Positions 1-5,915 of a stretch of 7,520 nucleotides of DNA are shown piece by piece; positions within the stretch are counted from its first letter, which is position 1; the number at the start of each line of letters is the position of its first letter. Below the pieces are notes generated by a model. The model did not search any database. It saw nothing but the letters and a program-made list of their open reading frames with translations, and had not been told where the DNA came from. The stretch is from Chromatiales bacterium (GTDB lineage: Bacteria > Pseudomonadota > Gammaproteobacteria > CAMYNG01), in assembly GCA_026990045.1 (NCBI GenBank), contig JALSIK010000385.1, positions 1 to 7,520 on the forward strand. Direction: 5' to 3'. The position numbers and the translations under genes are program-made.

Positions 1-28
1 TGCTCGACCTCTGATCCCGGAGTCCGCC

Positions 29-388
29 ATGCACCGCCTGCCGCCCGTCCTGCTGCTGCTCGCCCCGCTCCTGTCCGCCACCGCCGAGGAGGCCCCGCCG
101 CCGCTGCCGGCGGCGGTCCCGCCGGCCGCCGCCCCGGCCTCGCCCCCTGCGGCAGAGGAGGAAGAACCGCCCTCCATCCCCGAGCCCGAGGTCACCATCA
201 TCCGGCGCCAGGACGCCGTGGTGGAGGAATACCGCGTCAACGGGCAACTGCGCTACGCCAAGGTCACCCCGGCCAAGGGCCCGCCCTACTACCTGTTCGA
301 TTCCGACGGCGACGGCGTGCTGGACACCCGCTACGACGACCTGGAAACGCCACCCCCCATCAACCAGTGGATCCTCATGCGCTGGTGA
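29..388 (+). CDS. Exported DUF2782 family protein
   Basis: This 119-residue protein is of unknown function. Residues 1-19 look like a signal peptide: a short positive start, a run of leucines, and a likely cut after Ser-Ala-Thr-Ala. A low-complexity Pro/Ala/Glu linker (about 20-52) follows, then a compact conserved domain (about 53-119). That domain contains VEEYRVNGQLRYAKV, GPPYYLFDSDGDG and a C-terminal QWILMRW. This pattern matches DUF2782, a gammaproteobacterial family commonly found beside thrB and polA, so a periplasmic location is inferred. Residues 91-99 (DSDGDGVLD) resemble an EF-hand or dockerin calcium loop, but no binding is proven. The ATG at 29 is supported by GGAG at 19-22 with a 6-nt spacer. 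The thrB start lies 34 nt downstream, which suggests co-transcription. I am confident of the family but not of any role. Confidence 0.88.
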   Translation: MHRLPPVLLLLAPLLSATAEEAPPPLPAAVPPAAAPASPPAAEEEEPPSIPEPEVTIIRRQDAVVEEYRVNGQLRYAKVTPAKGPPYYLFDSDGDGVLDTRYDDLETPPPINQWILMRW

Positions 389-422
389 GCGCCCCCCGTG
401 ACCATGTCGTAGAGCGCCGGCC

Positions 423-1367
423 ATGTCCGTCTACACCACCATCGAGCGCGGCACGCTCGAGCAGTTCCTGCGCCGCTACGATCTGGGCGCGCTGGTGAGC
501 TTCGAGGGCATCACCGCCGGCATCGAGAACACCAATTACTTCGTCACCACCGAGCGCGGCGAATACGTGCTCACCATCTTCGAGGAGCTGTCGGCCCAAG
601 AGCTGCCGTACTTCCTCGACCTCATGGCCTTTCTCGCCGAGCACGGCGTGCCCTGCGCCCACCCGGAGGCCGACCGCGAGGGGCGTTACCTGCAGTCGCT
701 CGCGGACAAGCCGGCGGCGCTGGTGCGGCGCCTGGCCGGGGCCAGCGTGGAGCACCCCAACACCGTGCAGTGCGCCGCCATCGGCGCGGCCCTGGCGGTG
801 ATGCACCGCGAGGGCCGGCGCTTTCCCCGCCGGCGCGACAACCCCCGCGGTCCCCGCTGGTGGGTCGAGACGGCGCGCCGGGTCCTGCCCCGGCTGGCCC
901 CGGAGGACGCCGAGCTGTTGCAGGAGGAACTGCGGTTCCAGCGCCTGCACAGGCTGGCCGACGTGCCGCGCGGGGTAATCCACGCCGACCTGTTCCGCGA
1001 CAACGCCCTGTTCGTCAAGGACGCGCTCACCGGCATCATCGACTTCTACTACGCCTGCAACGACGCCCTGCTCTACGACCTGGCGGTGACCGTCAACGAC
1101 TGGTGCTCCACCGCCGACGGCGGCCTGGACACCGCCCGCCTCACCGCCCTGCTGGAGGCCTACCGCCCCATCCGTTCCTTCACCCCCCTGGAGCGGGGCG
1201 CCTGGCCGGTGATGCTGCGGGCCGCGGCGCTGCGCTTCTGGCTCTCGCGGCTCAGGGACCTGCACTTCCCCAAGGAAGGCGAGATCACACACACCAAGGA
1301 CCCGGAGGTGTTCCGCCGCATCCTGGCCCACCGCATCGCCCACCACGAGGAGCTGCGCCACGTCTGA
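423..1367 (+). CDS. thrB: Homoserine kinase ThrB (APH-fold type)
   Basis: ThrB phosphorylates L-homoserine with ATP to O-phosphohomoserine, the step before threonine synthase, in the cytoplasm. The 314-residue length is normal for the aminoglycoside-phosphotransferase-fold homoserine kinases of Pseudomonas and relatives, which are unrelated to the GHMP-type ThrB of E. coli. The N-terminus (VYTTIERGTLEQFLRRYDLG, then GIENTNYFVTT at about 33-43) is typical of the family. The kinase catalytic loop is at 184-197 (GVIHADLFRDNALF), with H187, D189 and N194 in the expected pattern. The metal-binding Asp is D207 in GIIDFYYA. The start has only a weak AGAG (411-414) as ribosome site, with an 8-nt spacer, but no better in-frame start fits the conserved N-terminus. 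It follows the DUF2782 gene closely and is probably in the same operon. No truncation or missing key residue is visible. Confidence 0.95.
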   Translation: MSVYTTIERGTLEQFLRRYDLGALVSFEGITAGIENTNYFVTTERGEYVLTIFEELSAQELPYFLDLMAFLAEHGVPCAHPEADREGRYLQSLADKPAALVRRLAGASVEHPNTVQCAAIGAALAVMHREGRRFPRRRDNPRGPRWWVETARRVLPRLAPEDAELLQEELRFQRLHRLADVPRGVIHADLFRDNALFVKDALTGIIDFYYACNDALLYDLAVTVNDWCSTADGGLDTARLTALLEAYRPIRSFTPLERGAWPVMLRAAALRFWLSRLRDLHFPKEGEITHTKDPEVFRRILAHRIAHHEELRHV

Positions 1368-1374
1368 ACAACCC

Positions 1375-1383
1375 TGTGGATAA
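1375..1383 (-). promoter_or_regulatory. DnaA box, perfect consensus
   Basis: The + strand reads TGTGGATAA, so the minus strand reads TTATCCACA, the canonical high-affinity DnaA box. It starts 8 nt after the thrB stop codon. An AT-containing 9-mer of this kind is rare by chance in DNA this GC-rich. Binding is not demonstrated. Confidence 0.6.
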
Positions 1384-1386
1384 CTT

Positions 1387-1395
1387 TGTGGAAGA
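1387..1395 (-). promoter_or_regulatory. Weak DnaA-box-like site
   Basis: The minus strand reads TCTTCCACA, matching 7 of 9 positions of TTATCCACA. It starts 12 bp after the perfect box at 1375, in the same orientation and roughly one helical turn away. That spacing would suit cooperative DnaA binding. On its own the match would not be notable. Confidence 0.3.
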
Positions 1396-1464
1396 AACGC
1401 CATCCCCCGCGGCCGGCCGGCGGATCCGGGTTCTCCCCCGCCGCCTGCCACGTATCAACATCCC

Positions 1465-1490
1465 ATGAAATTCAATCAATTACATGCGAT
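1465..1490. promoter_or_regulatory. AT-rich patch with IHF-like site
   Basis: Positions 1465-1485 are 17/21 A or T, the most AT-rich short stretch I see in this GC-rich window. Inside it, 1474-1486 (AATCAATTACATG) matches the IHF core WATCARNNNNTTR at all but one fixed position. It lies between the left and right DnaA boxes, as IHF sites do in known origins. IHF consensus matches are weakly specific, so this is a tentative call. Confidence 0.25.
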
Positions 1491-1551
1491 CCGGCCAGAC
1501 GTGACAGGGTTTTGGCCGCCATCACACCGTAACGCCATGATTTTGAAGCAC

Positions 1552-1560
1552 TGTGCATAA
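1552..1560 (-). promoter_or_regulatory. DnaA box, consensus TTATNCACA
   Basis: The + strand reads TGTGCATAA, so the minus strand reads TTATGCACA, a full match to TTATNCACA. It has the same orientation as the perfect box at 1375 and lies 35 bp upstream of the predicted -10 element of the TRAP operon. Binding is inferred. Confidence 0.5.
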
Positions 1561-1572
1561 ACGCCCGCGGCT

Positions 1573-1600
1573 GGGGCAACGGAGGCCGGGTGTATATAAT
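1573..1600 (+). promoter_or_regulatory. Predicted sigma-70 promoter of TRAP/msrB operon
   Basis: A perfect TATAAT -10 hexamer lies at 1595-1600. The best -35 candidate is weak: GGGGCA at 1573-1578, matching 3 of 6 with 16-bp spacing, so the promoter may need an activator. Predicted transcription would begin near 1607 and leave a leader of about 33 nt before the GTG at 1640. The bases 1591-1599 (TGTATATAA) also match 8 of 9 positions of an inverted DnaA box, so DnaA bound there would overlap the -10. Confidence 0.5.
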
Positions 1601-1639
1601 GCGCCGGCCCCATCACCCCGGACCCGAGGAGCCGAACCC

Positions 1640-2191
1640 GTGCCCTGGACCCTCATCGCCGCCGCCCACCGCGCCCTGGACGGGATCAACGAGCGCGTGG
1701 GCCGGGCGGTGGCGTGGCTGACCCTGTTCATGGTCCTGGTGACCTTCGGCGTGGTGGTGGCACGCTACGGCTTCGACGCCGGCTCCATCGCGGTCCAGGA
1801 ATCGGTGATGTACCTCCACGCGCTGGTGTTCATGCTGGGCGCGGGCTACACCCTGCGCCACGACGGCCACGTGCGGGTGGACATCGTCTACCGCCGGCTC
1901 TCGCCCCGGGCCCGCCAGTGGGTGGACCTGCTGGGCACGGTGCTGCTGCTGTTCCCCGTCTGCGGCTTCATCCTGTGGGTGGCGTGGGACGACGTGGCGG
2001 CGAGCTGGGCCGTGCGCGAGGGCTCGCAGGAGGCGGGCGGCCTGCCCTGGTTCTGGCTGCTCAAGACCGTGGTGCTGGTGATGCCGGTGCTGCTCATGGT
2101 CCAGGGCGCCGCCTGGGTGCTGCGCGCGGTGCTGGTGCTCGCGGGGCGCCTGCCGCCGCCGGGCGCAGAGGCGGAAGTGCAGGAGATCTGA
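1640..2191 (+). CDS. TRAP transporter small permease (DctQ family)
   Basis: This is the small membrane subunit of a tripartite ATP-independent periplasmic transporter, which pairs with the large DctM subunit for ion-driven uptake of organic acids. With a GTG start at 1640 it has 183 residues and about four membrane segments (roughly 22-42, 56-72, 96-117 and 138-165). Between segments 2 and 3 lies the family signature LRHDGHVRVDIVYRRLSPR (72-90). The GTG is preceded by GAGGAG (1626-1631) with an 8-nt spacer. An in-frame GTG at 1553 would add 29 basic, Pro-rich residues, but the TATAAT element falls inside that extension, so I prefer 1640. The dctM start is 2 nt after this stop. The sequence resembles the FcbT2-like subgroup (mannitol/chloroaromatic annotation), but the substrate cannot be assigned. 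Confidence 0.9.
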   Translation: MPWTLIAAAHRALDGINERVGRAVAWLTLFMVLVTFGVVVARYGFDAGSIAVQESVMYLHALVFMLGAGYTLRHDGHVRVDIVYRRLSPRARQWVDLLGTVLLLFPVCGFILWVAWDDVAASWAVREGSQEAGGLPWFWLLKTVVLVMPVLLMVQGAAWVLRAVLVLAGRLPPPGAEAEVQEI

Positions 2192-2193
2192 GC

Positions 2194-3585
2194 ATGGAAT
2201 ACATGGCCCTGCTCATGTTCGCCTGCGTGTTCGTGGTCCTGCTGGCCGGCTACCCGGTGGCCTTCTCCCTGGCCGGCACCGCGCTGGCCTTCGCCGCCGT
2301 GGGCACCCTCACCGGCCAGTTCGACGACACCCTGGGCTTCCTGCCCGAGCGGCTCGAGGGGATCATGACCAACCAGATCCTCGTCGCCGTGCCCCTGTTC
2401 GTGTTCATGGGCGTGATGCTGGAGCGGTCGAAGGTGGCCGAGCAGCTCCTGGACACCATGGGCCGGCTGTTCGGGCCGCTGCCCGGCGGCCTGGGCATCT
2501 CGGTCACCATGGTGGGCATGCTGCTGGCGGCCTCCACCGGCATCGTGGGCGCCACCGTGGTGACCATGGGCCTGCTGTCGCTGCCCACCATGCTGCGCCG
2601 CGGCTACGACCCGGCCGTGGCCAGCGGCGCCATCTGCGCCGCCGGCACCCTGGGCCAGATCATCCCGCCGTCCATCGTGCTGGTGCTGCTGGGCGACGTG
2701 CTGTCGTCGGCCTACCAGCAGGCGCAGCTGGCCCAGGGCAGCTTCGCGCCCGAGACCGTCTCGGTGGCGGACCTGTTCGTCGGCGCGCTGATCCCGGGCC
2801 TGCTGCTGGTGGTCCTCTACGTCGCCTGGCTGGGCTGGCTGGCCTGGCGCGCGCCGCAGCGGGTGCCCGCGCTGCCGGCCGCGGAGCGGGGCGCGGGCGG
2901 CGCCGCCCTGGCCCGGGAGGTGGCGCGGGTGCTGGTGCCGCCGCTGGCCCTCATCGTGGCGGTGCTGGGCTCCATCATGGGGGGGCTCGCCACCCCCACC
3001 GAGGCCGCCGCCATCGGCGCGGTGGGGGCCCTGGTCCTGGCCGCGGTCCACCGCCGGCTGGGCCTGGACGTGCTGCGCGAGGTGATGCGGGCCACCACCC
3101 GGGTCACGGCCATGGTGTTCCTCATCTTCATCGGGGCGGCGTTCTTCTCCCTGGTGTTCCGCGGCTTCGGTGGCGACGAGCTGGTGCACGAGATCCTCAC
3201 CGGGCTGCCGGGTGGCGCCGCCGGCGCCATGCTGGTGGTGATGGCGGTGATGTTCCTGCTGGGCTTCATCCTGGATTTCATCGAGATCACCTTCGTGGTG
3301 GTGCCCATCGTGGGGCCGGTGCTGCTGGCGATGGGCCTGGACCCGGTGTGGCTGGGAGTGATGATCGCCATCAACCTCCAGACCTCGTTCCTGACCCCGC
3401 CCTTCGGCTTTTCCCTGTTCTACCTGCGCGGGGTGGCCCCGGCGGCGGTGCGCACCACCCAGATCTACCGCGGGGTGGCGCCGTTCATCGCCATCCAGCT
3501 CCTGGTCCTGGGCCTGCTCGCGCTGTGGCCCGAGCTGGCCACCTGGCTGCCGGGGCTGGTCTACAATGACGGGACCCCACCCTGA
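2194..3585 (+). CDS. TRAP transporter large permease (DctM family)
   Basis: This is the large, transport-conducting inner-membrane subunit of a TRAP transporter. Its 463 residues form many hydrophobic segments in two related halves, as expected for the family's elevator-type fold. Conserved motifs include VPLFVFMGVMLERS (66-79), GTLGQIIPPS (151-160), GLATPTEAAAIG (264-275) and QTSFLTPPFGFSLFYLRG (396-413). The insert around 170-192, with YQQAQLAQGSF, and the overall length suit the longer FcbT3-like subgroup. The ATG at 2194 has AGGAG at 2181-2185 with an 8-nt spacer; the open frame extends upstream, but only out of phase over dctQ. It is translationally linked to dctQ before it, and msrB starts 10 nt after its stop. 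No binding-protein (DctP-type) gene is adjacent, so the partner and substrate are unknown. Confidence 0.93.
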   Translation: MEYMALLMFACVFVVLLAGYPVAFSLAGTALAFAAVGTLTGQFDDTLGFLPERLEGIMTNQILVAVPLFVFMGVMLERSKVAEQLLDTMGRLFGPLPGGLGISVTMVGMLLAASTGIVGATVVTMGLLSLPTMLRRGYDPAVASGAICAAGTLGQIIPPSIVLVLLGDVLSSAYQQAQLAQGSFAPETVSVADLFVGALIPGLLLVVLYVAWLGWLAWRAPQRVPALPAAERGAGGAALAREVARVLVPPLALIVAVLGSIMGGLATPTEAAAIGAVGALVLAAVHRRLGLDVLREVMRATTRVTAMVFLIFIGAAFFSLVFRGFGGDELVHEILTGLPGGAAGAMLVVMAVMFLLGFILDFIEITFVVVPIVGPVLLAMGLDPVWLGVMIAINLQTSFLTPPFGFSLFYLRGVAPAAVRTTQIYRGVAPFIAIQLLVLGLLALWPELATWLPGLVYNDGTPP

Positions 3586-3595
3586 GGCCCGACCC

Positions 3596-3994
3596 ATGCC
3601 CCGGCCCGACGACGACGAACTCCGCGCCCGGCTGACCCCGCTGCAGTACCACGTGACCCGGGAACGGGGCACCGAGCCCCCTTTCAGCGGCGAGTACCAC
3701 GCGTGCAGGACACCCGGGACCTACCGCTGCATCTGCTGCGGGGCCCCCCTGTTCGGCTCCACCCAGAAGTTCGACTCGGGCACCGGCTGGCCCTCGTTCT
3801 GGTCGCCGCTGGACCCGGGCGCGGTCACCGAGCACACCGACACCGCCCACGGCATGGTGCGCACGGAGGTCCGCTGCGCCGCCTGCGGCGCCCACCTGGG
3901 CCACGTCTTTCCCGACGGCCCGCCGCCCACGGGCCTGCGCTACTGCATCAACTCCGCCGCCCTGCGCCTGGTGCCGGCAGAACAAACGTCGTAA
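3596..3994 (+). CDS. msrB: Peptide-methionine (R)-S-oxide reductase MsrB
   Basis: MsrB reduces methionine-R-sulfoxide in proteins and repairs oxidative damage, usually with thioredoxin as reductant. The 132 residues are one complete MsrB domain. They include LTPLQYHVTRERGTEPPFSG (13-32), two zinc CxxC pairs (C45/C48 and C94/C97), GWPSF (64-68), HLGHVFPDGPPPTG (100-113) and the catalytic Cys C117 in RYCINSA. At position 63, where E. coli MsrB has its other conserved Cys (GCGWPSF), this protein has Thr. Extra cysteines C37 and C47 are present. I chose the ATG at 3596 because GAGG (3584-3587) precedes it with an 8-nt spacer. The in-frame ATG at 3566 lacks a good ribosome site and would overlap dctM by 20 nt. 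It is probably the last gene of the TRAP operon. No signal peptide is seen, so it is cytoplasmic. Confidence 0.94.
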   Translation: MPRPDDDELRARLTPLQYHVTRERGTEPPFSGEYHACRTPGTYRCICCGAPLFGSTQKFDSGTGWPSFWSPLDPGAVTEHTDTAHGMVRTEVRCAACGAHLGHVFPDGPPPTGLRYCINSAALRLVPAEQTS

Positions 3995-4019
3995 AATCAA
4001 CGAGTTGCCATTCTCGGCC

Positions 4020-4039
4020 CCCGGCAGCGGCCGGGTTTT
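4020..4039 (+). terminator. Rho-independent terminator after msrB
   Basis: A six-pair GC stem (CCCGGC at 4020-4025 with GCCGGG at 4030-4035) closes a 4-nt AGCG loop and is followed directly by TTTT (4036-4039). It lies 25 nt after the msrB stop and separates the TRAP/msrB operon from the pilus operon. Confidence 0.75.
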
Positions 4040-4078
4040 CGCCTGAAATTCAGTCACCTGCGCTCACTGCCGGGAACT

Positions 4079-4094
4079 GTGCACGGTTCTTGCA
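4079..4094 (+). promoter_or_regulatory. Candidate sigma-54 promoter before mshE
   Basis: The sequence GTGCACGGTTCTTGCA fits the RpoN consensus TGGCACG-N4-TTGCA with 10 of 12 fixed positions. The -12 half is perfect (TTGCA, 4090-4094), and the spacing between the -24 and -12 dinucleotides is the required 10 nt. The flaw is that the usually invariant -24 GG is TG (4080-4081). Transcription would start near 4105, leaving a short leader with the ribosome site GGTGA (4116-4120) before the ATG at 4128. Some type IV pilin genes are RpoN-controlled, which gives plausibility. No activator site was identified. Confidence 0.4.
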
Positions 4095-4127
4095 GGACGA
4101 CTGGGTGGATCACGTGGTGACGAAAAC

Positions 4128-5915
4128 ATGACGCAGCCGGCCCCCAAGAAAATCCGCCTCGGCGACCTGCTGGTGGAGCAGGGCCTCATCACCGAGGCCC
4201 AGCTCCGGCAGGCGCTGGCGCTGCAGAAGCAGACCGGCCACAAGCTGGGCCGCACGCTCATCGACCAGGGCTTCGTCGGCGAGGACAAGCTGCTGGAGGT
4301 GCTGTCGCGGCAGCTCCAGGTCCCCTACATCAACCTCAAGACCTACAAGTTCGAGCCGGAGACGGTGCGGCTCATCCCCGAGACCCACGCCCGCCGCCAC
4401 CGCGCCATCGCCCTCAAGGAGAACCCGGACGGCTCGCTGCTGGTGGGCATGGCCGATCCCACCGACCTGTTCGCCTACGACGAGCTGGCCAAGCTGCTCC
4501 GGCGCCCCCTGGCCCTGGCCGTGGTGCGCGAGGCCGACCTGCTGGACACCATCGACCTGGTCTACCGGCGGGCCGACCAGATCAACGACCTGGCCGAGGA
4601 CCTGGCCGAGGAGCTGTCGGAAACCGATTTCGACCTGGCCCAGCTCATGGTGGGCGAGGACGTGGCCAACGCCCCCGTGGTCAAGCTGCTCCAGACCATC
4701 TTCGAGGACGCGGTGCAGGTGGGGGCCTCGGACATCCACATCGAGCCCGACGAGTCGGTGCTGCGCATCCGCCAGCGCATCGACGGCGTGCTGCAGGAAC
4801 AGGTGATGAAGGAGAAGCGCATCGCCTCGGCCCTGGTCTCGCGCCTGAAACTCATGGCCGGGCTCAACATTTCGGAAAAGCGGGTGCCGCAGGACGGGCG
4901 CTTCAACATCCGCGTGCGCAACCGCAACATCGACGTGCGCCTGTCCACCATGCCCATCCAGCACGGCGAGTCGGTGGTCATGCGCCTGCTGGACCAGTCG
5001 GGCGACATGCTGCGGCTGGAGCAGCTGGGCATGCCGCCCCAGCTCCTGCAGCGCTTCCGCCGGCACATCCGCCGGCCCCACGGCATGGTGCTGGTCACCG
5101 GCCCCACCGGTTCGGGCAAGACCACCACGCTGTACGCCGCGCTGTCGGAACTCAACAGCGCGGAGAAGAAGATCATCACCGTCGAGGACCCGGTGGAGTA
5201 CCGCCTGCCGCGCATCAACCAGGTCCAGGTCAACACCCAGATCGGGCTCACCTTCTCGCGCGTGCTGCGCGCGGCCCTGCGCCAGGACCCGGACATCGTG
5301 CTGGTGGGCGAGATGCGCGACCAGGAGACCGCCGAGATCGGCCTGCGCGCGGCCATGACCGGGCACCTGGTGCTGTCCACCCTGCACACCAACGACGCCG
5401 TCTCCACCGTCAACCGCCTGCTGGACATGGGCGCCGAGGGCTACCTGGTGGCCACCGCCCTGGACGCCATCCTGGCCCAGCGCCTGGTGCGGCGCATCTG
5501 CGAATCGTGCAAGGAACCCTACGAGCCGGACGTGCACGAGCTGGCGTGGCTCTACAATCTCGGGGTGGAGCAGGTGGGCCGGCTCCACTTCCACCGCGGG
5601 GCCGGCTGCCCCCACTGCAACAACACCGGCTACCACGGCCGCATCGGGGTGTTCGAGCTGCTGGAGATGGACCAGGAACTGGCCGACCACCTGCGGCGCG
5701 GTGATACCGCCGGCTTCACCGAGCAGGCCCGCCGGCACCCGGAGTTCCGCCCCTTCTCCCGCCACGCGCTGGAGTATGCCGGCCAGGGCATCACCACCCT
5801 GGAAGAGGTGATGCGCGTCACCGGCGGTGTCGAGGACGTGGATCCGCCGGCGCTGGAGGTGGTGAGGGGTGACAACGGCGGCGGGAACCCGGGCAGCGGG
5901 GTGCTGGCCAACTGA
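4128..5915 (+). CDS. mshE: MSHA-type pilus extension ATPase MshE
   Basis: This is a cytoplasmic hexameric ATPase of the PilB/GspE family that powers pilus assembly. Its 595 residues begin with an MshEN domain: two 24-residue motifs, 10-33 (starting RLGDLL, ending ALQ) and 39-62 (starting KLGRTL, ending SRQ), separated by 5 residues. This is the c-di-GMP-binding arrangement known from Vibrio MshE. A GspE N-terminal region and the ATPase core follow: GASDIHIEPD, Walker A GPTGSGKT (325-332), Walker B region DPDIVLVGE (387-395), His box TGHLVLSTLH (411-420), and a zinc tetracysteine C458/C461 and C494/C497. The last 25 or so residues are Gly/Pro-rich and look dispensable. The ribosome site is GGTGA with a 7-nt spacer. 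mshG overlaps the stop by one base. PilB is the alternative name, but the motifs around 180-290 fit MshE better. Confidence 0.92.
   Translation: MTQPAPKKIRLGDLLVEQGLITEAQLRQALALQKQTGHKLGRTLIDQGFVGEDKLLEVLSRQLQVPYINLKTYKFEPETVRLIPETHARRHRAIALKENPDGSLLVGMADPTDLFAYDELAKLLRRPLALAVVREADLLDTIDLVYRRADQINDLAEDLAEELSETDFDLAQLMVGEDVANAPVVKLLQTIFEDAVQVGASDIHIEPDESVLRIRQRIDGVLQEQVMKEKRIASALVSRLKLMAGLNISEKRVPQDGRFNIRVRNRNIDVRLSTMPIQHGESVVMRLLDQSGDMLRLEQLGMPPQLLQRFRRHIRRPHGMVLVTGPTGSGKTTTLYAALSELNSAEKKIITVEDPVEYRLPRINQVQVNTQIGLTFSRVLRAALRQDPDIVLVGEMRDQETAEIGLRAAMTGHLVLSTLHTNDAVSTVNRLLDMGAEGYLVATALDAILAQRLVRRICESCKEPYEPDVHELAWLYNLGVEQVGRLHFHRGAGCPHCNNTGYHGRIGVFELLEMDQELADHLRRGDTAGFTEQARRHPEFRPFSRHALEYAGQGITTLEEVMRVTGGVEDVDPPALEVVRGDNGGGNPGSGVLAN

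Larger units (their letters stand above)
1368..1639. other. Intergenic region with DnaA-box cluster
   Basis: This 272-bp gap between thrB and the TRAP operon contains no convincing gene. It carries two exact matches to the DnaA-box consensus TTATNCACA, read on the minus strand at 1375-1383 and 1552-1560. One 8/9 match lies at 1591-1599 and one 7/9 match at 1387-1395, all in the same orientation. Between them is an AT-rich patch (1465-1485, 17 of 21 bases A or T) with an IHF-like sequence. Two GATC sites occur at 1423-1426 and 1488-1491. These elements resemble parts of a replication origin or a DnaA-titration locus, although the gap is short and few boxes are present. The right end carries the promoter and ribosome site of the next operon. 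Function is inferred. Confidence 0.5.

Noticed and set aside
1..28. Possible end of an upstream gene (in-frame TGA at 12-14 after codons for Leu-Asp-Leu)
   Set aside because: Only a few codons are visible, so neither the existence nor the identity of such a gene can be supported.
1405..1440. GC-rich inverted repeats after thrB as a terminator
   Set aside because: Short palindromes such as GGCCGGCC are present, but no stable stem followed by a T-run is seen.
1553..1639. Longer dctQ starting at GTG 1553
   Set aside because: The extra 29 residues are basic and Pro-rich with no family resemblance, and the TATAAT promoter element lies within them.
1714..2193. Upstream extension of the dctM reading frame over dctQ
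   Set aside because: This part is out of phase with a clear DctQ protein and translates to Gly/Ala/Pro/Arg-rich text. The real start at 2194 has a strong ribosome site.
3566..3595. Earlier msrB start at ATG 3566
   Set aside because: It has no good ribosome site, would overlap dctM by 20 nt, and adds residues not needed for the MsrB fold.
1888..3672. Long open frame on the minus strand opposite dctM (and similar ones opposite thrB, mshE and mshG)
   Set aside because: The product is rich in His, Gln, Gly and Arg and shows no recognisable domain. In GC-rich genes the opposite strand often stays open by codon bias, and the + strand genes are clear family members.
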